DNA from: Sphingomonadaceae bacterium
Lineage (GTDB): Bacteria; Pseudomonadota; Alphaproteobacteria; Sphingomonadales; Sphingomonadaceae
Direction: 5' to 3'
Assembly (NCBI GenBank): GCA_029268145.1
Contig: JAJUHA010000001.1
Span: forward strand, 62,001 to 126,000
DNA length: 64,000 bases
Shown: positions 16,956 to 26,800 of the stretch, in pieces
Position numbering within the stretch: position 1 is the stretch's first letter
Layout: every line of letters begins with the position of its first letter
Made by a program: the position numbers and the translations under genes
The notes under the pieces: generated by a model
The model's input: the letters and a program-made list of their open reading frames with translations, nothing else
Told to the model about the DNA's origin: nothing
Database searches by the model: none

Positions 16956-17742
16956 CCGCGCATTCCCGGAGAGCGCGCGCCTCGACCTTCCGGTCGCGGG
17001 CGGCATGCTGGCCGCGGAACGCATCGGCGCGGGCCCGGCGCTCGTCCTCCTGCACGGCTTCACGCTCGACCGGCGGACCTGGACGCGGCAACGGCCGCTC
17101 GCCCGCTGGCTCACCCTGGTCGCCCCCGACCGCAGGGGCAACGGCCAGTCGACCGCGCCGCCCGATCCGCCGGAAGAACCCGCCGACATCCTCGCCCTTG
17201 CCGACGCCCTCGGGCTCGAGCGCTTCGCGCTTCTCGGCCACTCCCAAGGCGCCAGGGTGGCCGCGCATGTCGCGCGTGCCGCCCCCGGGCGGGTGAGCCA
17301 CCTGCTGCTTGCCGGCGCGCCCCACGACGCGGTGGCCGAGGATCTGCCGCGCGCGGCGATGGCGGCGCGCGTCCGCGCCGGGCGGCTGGACGAGATGCGC
17401 GCGCTCTGGCGCGCCGCGCCGATCATGGCGGCCCGCACGCGCGCTGGGCGTGCCCTGCGCGACCGGATGATCGCGGACTATGCCGGCCGCGATCTTTCCG
17501 CCCTCCATCCGCCGCTCGCGCTCGACGATGGCCTGCTGGCAGGCCTCGCGGCGCCCGTGACCATCCTCGTCGGCGCGGACGACACCGCCCCCCGCCGCGC
17601 CGCGGCGCAGCGCCTCGCCGCGGCACGGCCCGGCGCGCGGCTGATCGTCCTCCACGGCGCCGGGCATCTCGCGCCCCTGGAGGCGCCGCGCGCGTTCAAC
17701 GCCGCCGTGCGCGAGGCGCTTGCCGACCGCCCGGCGGCCTGA
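16909..17742 (+). CDS. Alpha/beta hydrolase
   Basis: About 277 residues of the alpha/beta-hydrolase fold. The oxyanion segment is LVLLHGFTLDRRTW, the nucleophile elbow GHSQGAR, the acid VGADD and the catalytic histidine GAGHLAPLE. The start is uncertain. I take GTG 16909, which keeps the first beta-strand (ARLDLPVAGG) and overlaps the VOC gene by 47 bp; ATG 17005 would remove that strand. It is the last gene of the receptor-wrbA-VOC group. It may hydrolyse a ring-cleavage product, lactone or ester; the C-C hydrolases of meta-cleavage pathways have the same fold. The substrate is unknown. Confidence 0.85.
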   Translation: MTTAPTTASAPTITADRAFPESARLDLPVAGGMLAAERIGAGPALVLLHGFTLDRRTWTRQRPLARWLTLVAPDRRGNGQSTAPPDPPEEPADILALADALGLERFALLGHSQGARVAAHVARAAPGRVSHLLLAGAPHDAVAEDLPRAAMAARVRAGRLDEMRALWRAAPIMAARTRAGRALRDRMIADYAGRDLSALHPPLALDDGLLAGLAAPVTILVGADDTAPRRAAAQRLAAARPGARLIVLHGAGHLAPLEAPRAFNAAVREALADRPAA

Positions 17743-17848
17743 CCTTCTCCCTGCGCTGCCGGGCCGCCCGATCGACCCAAATTTCGACACTCCCGGCCCC
17801 CCGCCCGAAAGGTAAAATTGCCGCGCCAGGGTGCAGAGAGGTAGGGCG

Positions 17849-20800
17849 ATGCGTCGGACCAGAGACAGCAGGCATGTGCGCGGAAGTCTCCTCGTAGGGG
17901 CGGCCATCGTGGCGATGGCCCCGGCGCTGGCGTCCCCGCCGCCGGAAACCCGCATCCTCCTTCCGCTCACGACCGGCAATGACAGCATCAGCGTCGGCCG
18001 GCTCGACGGCAGCTTCGAGCCCGACGCCGGCCCGTTCGGGCTGCTCGGACCCACGCTGCTCACCGGCGTGGCCGCGGACAGCGGCAACGACCGGGTGACG
18101 CTTTCCGGCGGCGGGACAATCGCAGGGCAGATTGCGCCGTTTCGCACCTATCTCGAACTCCCCGGCCCCGGACCGCTGCTCGACCTCTTTCTCGAAGCGC
18201 CAACCTACGGCCTCCTCGTCATCGGCGCCGACGGCGGGACCGGCAGCGACCTTCTCGCCAATGCCGCGCGCACCGCCGTTTCCGCCGACGGGCGCTTCGT
18301 CCACAGCGATTTCCGGATGGGATCGCCCGGCTTTCCGGCCATCCTGAATTCGGCCTCGCTCGACAGCCGCCTCACGGTGACGGCCGTGGGGCTCGGCGGC
18401 GGCGAGGGCTACAACCGGCTGCTCAACCAGAACCGGCTCGACGTGACGAGCAGCGCCGACATCGTCCGCACCCGGGTGACGCTCAGCATGGCCGACCTTG
18501 GCGACGTGCCGCAGAACATCTTCGGCACCGCGCGCGCCGTCGGCCTCGAGGGCGGCGGCATGCCCTTCCCGTCCGGCGAGCGGCGGATGGTCGATGCCGA
18601 GAATGCAACAGCCGGGACGCTCATCGTCTCGGCGCTGGCGACCGGCACGGCGCCCGACGTCTCGATCACGGGCGCGACGCTGGCGAGCCCCAGCCACGCC
18701 GTGCGCACCATCGCCGAGGCCGATGGCATGACCGGCAGCATCGGCCACGACCGGCTGGCGAACCTCGGCCGGCTGGAAAGCTCGGCCACCTCGAAGCTGC
18801 TCGGCGTGGAGGTCGCGATCACGCCCAACAGCTTCGCGCTTCCCGAGATCGTGATGCCCGACATCGAGGTCGAATCGCAGGCTTCGGCGCTCGCCCGCGG
18901 GCTCGTCGCCGGCGCCGGCCGCGACCTGCTCCTCAACGCCGGCACGCTCAAGCTTGCTGCGCTCACCGAGTTCCTCACCGTCAGCATCGCCATTGGCGAC
19001 CTCATCATTGATGCGTCCGCAATCGAGGTGCTGATCGACCCTCCGTCCACGCCCGAGAAGCCGACCGGAGGCTCGGTCGCCGAAGTCGCCGCCATGCTCG
19101 GCGGAGCGGACGATGACCGGCTGACCAGCAGCGGCAGCATCGACGGCACGGCCTCGTCGACCGTCGAGACGGCGTCGGTCTATGTGGCCGCACCCATCAA
19201 CTCGATGACCGGGCAGGAGGACACCAAGCTCGGCACGCTCCTCGGCAGCCTCTCGCTCGCGCTCTCCGATGCCGCCTCTTCGGCGGCGCTCGCCTTCGCC
19301 TCGGGCCTCGACGGCGGCTCGGGGAACGACATCCTGACCTCGGGCGGGAGCCTTGGGCTTGCCGCGACCGCCCAGGCCGATACGCTGCTGCTGACGGTCG
19401 ACGTGCTCGGCTTCATCGACGGCGGCGAGGAACCGGGCGCCGGCGAGAGCGGCGGCAAGAGCGTCAACCTGGGTCTCGACGTCTACAACACCTCGACCTT
19501 CGCCTATGCCGGCACGGTCGGCGTTGCCGGCGGCACCGGGGACGACAGCATCGCGCTCCTGCCGGGCTCGGCAACCGCGGTCTCGGCCGATGCGCGGGCG
19601 CGCAACCTCGACATCAATGTCGGCTTCACCACCGAGGACAAGGATGTGACGGCCAAGGGCTCGGCGGTGTTCGCAAGGCTCTGGGCGGGGGCCGAGGCGA
19701 CGGCCGTGACCGGCGGCGCCGGCGCCGACGCGATCGCGTCCGACGGCGCCGTCACCGCAACCGCGACCGGGCTGTCGCAGTCGCTCGGCATCACGGCCAA
19801 TGTCGACCTCGTCAAGACCGGCGCCAACATCAGCGGTGCCTTCATCGACACGGCGCTCATCTCCGAGGCGACCGCGGTCGGGATCCTCGCCGAGGATGCG
19901 GCGGACTCGGTCTCCGCCACGGCGCCGATCCTGGTGTCGGCCGGGAGCGACGCCGAGAGCATCGGGATCGACCTTGGCGTCACCATCGCGACCGAGAAGG
20001 GCATGGCGGGAAGCGGCTCGGCGCTCTTCTCGACCACCGAGAGCCGGGCGCGCGCCCGCGGCATCGAGCGCAATCCCCTGCTCCTCCTCGGGCTCGAGGG
20101 GGCCGCCGGACCGACCCTGCTTGCGCCGGGCGCGACCCTCCTCTCCACGGCTTCGGCCGACCTGCAGCGGATTGCCGTCGGCCTCAACGTGACGGTTGCC
20201 ATGAAGGGCTTCGCGCTCGGAGTTTCGCTGCTCTCGGCCGACAGCCTGGCCAGCGCCGACGCCGCGGGCCTCACCGGAAGCGCGGCGGCCGACGCCGTGA
20301 CGGCGGAAGGCGCAATCTCGGCCCTGGCGACGACCGACAGCGTCTCCTCGATCACCGGCGTGGCGGTCGCCGCCGCGTCGCAGGGCGTGGGACTTGGCGT
20401 CTCGCTCCTCGACGGCCGGACCGACTCGCTCGCGAAGGCGACCGGTGCCGACCTCGGCGGCGGCAATGACACGGCGAGCCTTGCCGGCGTGACCGCCTCG
20501 GCCACCGGCAAGACGCTCAACAATGTCAACAGCGTGTCCATCTCGGGCGCGAAGGACGGCGTGGCCGCGGGGGCGGCGCTGGCCAGGCTCACCACCGCCG
20601 ACCAGGCGGAAGCCACCGGCGTGGCGGCCGGCGCGGGCGACGACAGCCTCATCCTTGCCGGGCCGGTCACCGCGACGGCCGGGTCCGAGGCCGAACTGGT
20701 GCTGGTCGGCGCATCGCTCGGCGGCGTGATGAACGGCGTGGCGGCGGGCGTCACCCTCCTCCAGGCCGAGGGCCGGTCCGGCGCTCAAGCCATCGGCGTG

Positions 20801-23800
20801 GCGCTCGGCGAGGGCAATGACCGGCTCGCCATGGCCGCCCAGCCGCTCGGCGCCACGGCCACGGCCGACGTCTCGGGCACCTCGGTCGGCGTGTCGGTCG
20901 AGGGCAGCTACCAGGGTGTCGGCGTCGGCGTCTCGGTCATGGATTTCTCGACGACGGCAGCGGCATGGTCAGCCGGTGCCGATGGCGGCGCTGGAGACGA
21001 CATGCTGCACGCGACGGGAGCAGCAGATGTCGCAGCACAGGCCCTTGCGACGGACCTCGGCGTCAGCGTCGCGATCGGCGGCGCCGTCTATGGCGTGGGG
21101 GCAGGTGGCTCGGCGCTGATGGGCGAGACGGTCGCCAGCGCCGATGCCGTCGGGCTCGACGGCGGCGCCGGCGCCGACGATCTCCTGCTGGGCGGAGCGG
21201 GCAGCACGACGGCGACCGCCGAGGCGACCCGGACCAGCGTCGCCGTCTCGGGCTCCTTCGCGATCGGCGCAGCGCTTGCCGGCAACTTCCTCGACACAAG
21301 TGCGACCGCCACCGCCGGTGCGGCCGGCCTGAGGGGCGACGGCCTCGCCCTGCCTGGCGGCGCCGACCGGCTGCGGGCGATGGGCAATCTCGACGTGGAG
21401 GCACGCGCGACTGCCGCCGGCGCCTCCTATGCCTTCGCCATCCCCATCGGGGTGGTGCCGCTGGGCGCGACCATCGCCGACGGCGCGGTCGAGGCAAGCG
21501 CGACGGCGGCCGGCCAGGAGGGCGGCGCTGGCGACGACCTGCTCTTCGCCGGCGGCCGGGTCGACACGGCAGCCGCGGCCTCGGCCACCTCGATCAGCGT
21601 CAGCGTCGCCACCGTCGGCCTCAACTGGGGGGATTTTGGCACGCGGGCGCGCGGCCTTGCCACCGGGCTTTCGGGCGGGGACGGCGCCGACACGCTGGTC
21701 GCGCTTGGCGCCGTGTCAACAACGGCCTCGGCGCTTGCCGACATGAAGAACGTCGGCGTGGTGCTGACAGGCGTCAACATCACCGACCTCGGTCTCGATG
21801 CCAGCGCGGCTGCCACCGGGCTTTCCGGCGGAAGCGGCGATGACGCGATCGAGGCCAGCGGCGGCGTCACCGCCTTCGCAAGTGCCAGCACGCCGATCGA
21901 GAGCATCGACGTGGCGCTGACGGGCGGGAGCCTGACCACGGTCACCAACAGCGCCGAAGCGCGCGCAACCGGACTGGACGGCGGCACCGGGCAAGACCAT
22001 CTGGTCTCCGCCCGGCCGATCGTGGCCAATGCGCTTGCCACGCTCTCGGCGGACCTCATCGCCGTCAGCATCACCGGGGCGACCGGCGGGGATCTCTCCG
22101 CGACGGGCACGGCGCGGGCGACCGCAGTGGATGCCGGCGCCGGGGATGACCGCGCCGACCTTGCCGACACGAGCGTGCTGGCGCAGGCGCTTGCCAGCGC
22201 GAATGCCGTACGGGTGGCGCTTGTCGGCGCAGGCGCCGGGAACGCCGGGCTGCTGCCGGCGGTGGCGGCGACCGGGTTCGACGGCGGCGACGGGGCGGAC
22301 TCGCTCGTCCTGCGCGGCCGGCTCACCGTCGCCGGGACGGCCATCGGCGAGAGCGCGAGCGTGACGGTCGCCCTGACGGGCGTCGCCCTCGGCGACGAGG
22401 CCGCCCGCGCCGATGCCCGGGCAACCGGTGCGACCGGGGGTGCGGGAGCCGATTCGCTCCGTCTCGCCGAAGCGGCGGACGTGGCGGCCAATGCGGCGGC
22501 GTCCACGGGCGTCACCCAGGTCACGCTGGTCGGCGGTGGCATGTCGGAGCCCGGCGCCCGCGCCGATGCCTTCGCCGCCGGCCTGACCGGCGGGACGGAG
22601 GATGACCGGCTCGAGACCGCGCGCACGCTCGAGGTGTCGTCGCGAGCGACGTCCGCCGCGGACCTGGTGACGGTCGTGCTTGCCGGCGGATCGCTGGCCG
22701 AGACGAGGATCGGCGCGACAGCTGCGGCGGTCGGCCTCGATGGCGGCGAGGATGCCGACACGATCCTTGCCGGCGGCGACCTCATCGTCTCGGGCGCGGC
22801 CGAGCTGGCCACGCTGACGACGACCGTGACCGGGATCGGGCTTGCCGGATCGCGGGTGGAGCGGGATGCACGCGCCAGCGCCGCCGGGATCCTCGGCGGC
22901 GGCGGCCGGGACATGGTCGGCACGGCCGGCCTTGTGCAGGCGCGGGCGACCGCCGGCACCCTGGCGCGGATCTTCAGCGTCAGCCTGCTCGCGGCCGGCC
23001 TCGAGGGCGCCTCCACGGAGGTGCTGGCGGAGGCCACCGCCATCGACCTCGGCGCCGGCGACGACGCCCTCGGCGCCGACGGGCGCATCGACGCGCGCGC
23101 GACCGCCTCGACCGTGGGCAGCAGCGGCGCGGTGGGCGTGGCGCAGCTGCTGGTCTCCGACAGCCGGACCGACATTGCCGCGACAGCCGCCGGCGTGCAC
23201 GGCGGCGCCGGTGCCGACGACATCCGGCTCGCCGCCGCGCTCGACGTGCGCGCCGACGCACAGAGCAGCGCGCTTTCCATGACCGCCTCGGGCCTCGGCG
23301 CCATCGCGACCAACGCCGACCAGGTGACGCAGGCGCGCGCCACGGGTGCCACTGGCGATGGCGAGGACGACCGGATCGATCTGCTCGACACCGGGTTCGT
23401 GCGCGCCTTCGCTTCGGGCGAGGCAGGCAACAGCAACCTTTCGCTGCTCGGCGGAATCGGGACGTCGCTCAGGCTGCGCAGCGAGGCCTTCGCGACGGGC
23501 CTTGCCGGCGGTGACGGGGCCGACCGGCTGCTGGTCGCCGGCCGGCTCGGCGTGGAGGCGATTGCCCTCCTCGATGCCGACAGCCGGAGCCTCACCGTCC
23601 TCGGCGGCTCCTTCGGCACCACCGGGCTCTACCCGCTGGCGCGCGCCACCGGGCTGACGGGCGGAGGCGGCGCCGACCTGCTCGTCAATGGCCCGGGCGG
23701 CGACCTGGCCGTGTCGGCGCTGGCCGCGCTCGACCTGCGCAGCGCGGCCCTCTCGGTGGTCGGCGGTGCGCTGACCGAGGGGCTGGCGCGGGCGGATGCC

Positions 23801-26800
23801 GCGGCAGTGGGGATGGAGGCAGGCGAAGGCGACGATGCCGTCCTCAGCTCGGGTGCCGCCGCCGTTTCCGCAACCGCGCGGGTGGACTCGCGCGCCTCCG
23901 GCTTCAGCGTGGTGGGCGCGACCGGCAATGTGACCGACCTCAGGGCCGCGGCCGTCGCGCGCGGGATCGACGCCGGATCGGGCAATGACGCCGTCGAGCT
24001 GACCGGCGCGTTCGATGTCGCAGCGCTCGCCATCGGCGAGCATGAGGCCGCGAGCTTCTCCGCCATCGGGCTGGCCGCCGGCCTCAGCGCAATCGCGACC
24101 GACGCCCGGTCGGTCGGCATCCTGACCGGCGCGGGCAGCAACGGCGTCTGGACCGGGGGGGCAGGTGCCCTCACGGTCACCGCCAACGCCGAGACCAGCG
24201 CCTCCTCCTCGACCAGGGTCGGGATCGGGGCAGCGACCGGCCGGTCGGCGCTTTCCGCCTTCGCCCGCTCGACGGGCATCGAGGGCGGCACGGGCGCCGA
24301 CACGGTCGCGATCGCTGCCCCGGTCGTCGCCCGCGCGACGCCGTTCGTCTCGATCGGCTCGACCCAGACCAGCTTCGTGGGGGGCAATGGCAGCGAGAGC
24401 GCCGGGCTGGCACGCGGCGAGGCCCGCGGGCTGCTGGACGCCGCGGGCGGAACGGTCGTCGAGGTGATGGCGCCGGTCACGGCCGGGGTCGAGGCCCTGG
24501 CCTTCGGCTCGGGCGCGGCCAGCACCACCCTTGCCGGCACCACCAACCTCGCCGCGCGGATCCGGGTGGAGGGCGTGGCCGAAGGGCTCCGCTTCGACGG
24601 CAGCGGCGGCGACCAGGTGACAATCGGCGCCTCGGTGCGCGCCCAGCTGGCCTCGACGGTCAGGTCGGACGTGACGGTCACCTCGGGCGCGCTCTTCTCC
24701 GACGGGATCGCCCGGACCATTGCCGAAACGCTGGTCGAGGGCGCCGGGCTGGTCGACCCGGCGGGGGCCGGCGCGATCGACATCCTCGGCGGCACGGTGG
24801 TGGAGGCGGTGGCGCTGCCGGGCGACCGGCGGACGCTGCAGCGCACCACCTTCGCCCGGTCCGTCTCCTTCGGCAAGACCGACGGGCTCGACGTCGACGC
24901 CTTCAGCCACGCGACCAGCTTCGGGGCGGCGACGCTCGGCGGGCTCCGGATCGAGACCGACCGCCGCGACGTCACCAACCGGGGGACCATCACCGCGCGC
25001 AACCAGCTCCTGCTTGTCTCGGTCGCGGAGGGGTTCGGCAATTCCGGCGTGTTCGGCGAGGCGACGACCGATGCCCGCACCATCGCCGGCGCCAGCACGG
25101 TGGTCGGAGTCGATGGCGGCAAGACGCTCGCGCTCGACAACCGCGGGCGGATCGAGGCCTACCAGTTCCCCGTCCTCGCGGCGACCGCGATCGCCAATGG
25201 CACCGGCCAGGGCTTCAGCGACCCGGATGCCGAGGCCCATGCCATCGCCAACCTCGGCGGGCTCCGGTCGATCGGCGTGCAACTCCTTGGCGGCGAGATC
25301 GCCAACAGCGGCGCGATCGCCGCCGGCACCGCGCCGGTGGTGGACCGCGCCCGGTCGCTCGCCCAGCGCCAGCCCGGCGAGGGCGGGCGGGTGGACGCCT
25401 TCGCCTTCGTGACCATCGACGCCAGCAACAGCAGCGCCTTCGGCATCCGCTCCGAGGGGGCTGGTGCCGTCCGGATCCTCAACAGCGGGAGCATCTCGGC
25501 GGCGGCAACGCCGCAGATCAATGCGCTCGCCGAGGCCTTCGGGACGGGCAGCGACGGGGATGCCTTCGCGCAGATCCTGATCACTGCGCTCAACACGTTC
25601 GCCGTCGGGATCGAGACCGGAGACGGCGACGACGTGATCGAGAACAGCGGCTCGGTCAGCGCGAACGCGGCCGTCCGCATCGATGCAGCCGCCGGCGCGC
25701 GCCGAGGCAACGGCGATCCGGGCAGCCGGACCATCACGCCGATCACCTCGAGCGAGACGGTGGGCATCCGCACCGGAAGCGGCAACGACCAGGTGACCAA
25801 CACCGGCCTCGTCGATGCCCAGGACCGGATCGCCATCGACAGCGGAAGCGGCGACGACGTGGTGTGGCTCGGCAACGGGAGCGAGACGCGCGGCAATGTC
25901 CTGCTGGCGTCCGGGAACGATCTCCTCCACCTGTCCGGCAAGACCGTCATCCCGCAGCTGGTGGACGGCGGCGCCGGCACCGACCAGCTGACCGCCATCG
26001 GCGACCATCTTCTTCAGGGAAGCCACGCCGGCTTCGAACGCGTCCTGAAGCAGGGCGAAGGGGTTCTCGACCTCGGCGCCAACTCCTGGACATCGTCGGA
26101 CTGGATGCGGATCGAGCAGGGGATCGTGCGCACGAGGAGCACGGGCTTCACCAGCGCCACCCACACGCTGACGGCGGTGATCCAGCCCGATGGCACCAAC
26201 GGCCAGCTCCTCTTCACCGGGAACGCCGCGATCCCGAGGGGCAAGGCCATCGTCGAGAAGGGCGGGCCCGGACCCTTCGTCGACGGCACGGTCTGGGATG
26301 TCATCCGCTCGGATGCCGGCCTCAACCTCGTCCAGCTCGGCATTGTCCTTCCCGACCCGACCGCGATGGTCAGCTTCTCGTCGAGCCTGTTCAACAGCCG
26401 GCGGCTGCGCGTCGAAGTCGACGTGAAGCCGATGGCGGGCATGGCCCCGGCCGGCGAGGCCCGCAGCCTCGCCAGGGCGCTCGACCGGGCGACTCCCCTT
26501 GCCACCGGAGACGTGGCGCGCGCCATCACCCACCTCCAGGCGCTGCCGACCGCCGGCGAGGTGGGCGCGGCGCTGTCCGCCATGGCGCCGCGGCTTGCGC
26601 CGCTTTCGCTCCAGTCGGGCGCGGCAGCGCTCGAGTCCGCGCTTGCCGTGACCGCGGCGGCCTCGGGCAAGGCCCAGCCGCTGCCCGGGCTTGCCCTTGT
26701 GGCCGGCGAAGGCGGAGCAGGCCAGGGCTGGGCAGCCAGCTTCGATCGCGCCCCCGCCTTCGGCGGCACGCCGGTCCCCGGCCAGGTGGCAGGCTATGCC

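Noticed and set aside
17696-20788. 1030-aa minus-strand ORF
   Set aside because: Antisense to the first third of the autotransporter, with low-complexity composition. No start site or domain supports it.
21512-24427. Possible CRISPR or DNA satellite
   Set aside because: The repetition is at protein level with low nucleotide identity and no spacers; it is a coding repeat in the autotransporter.
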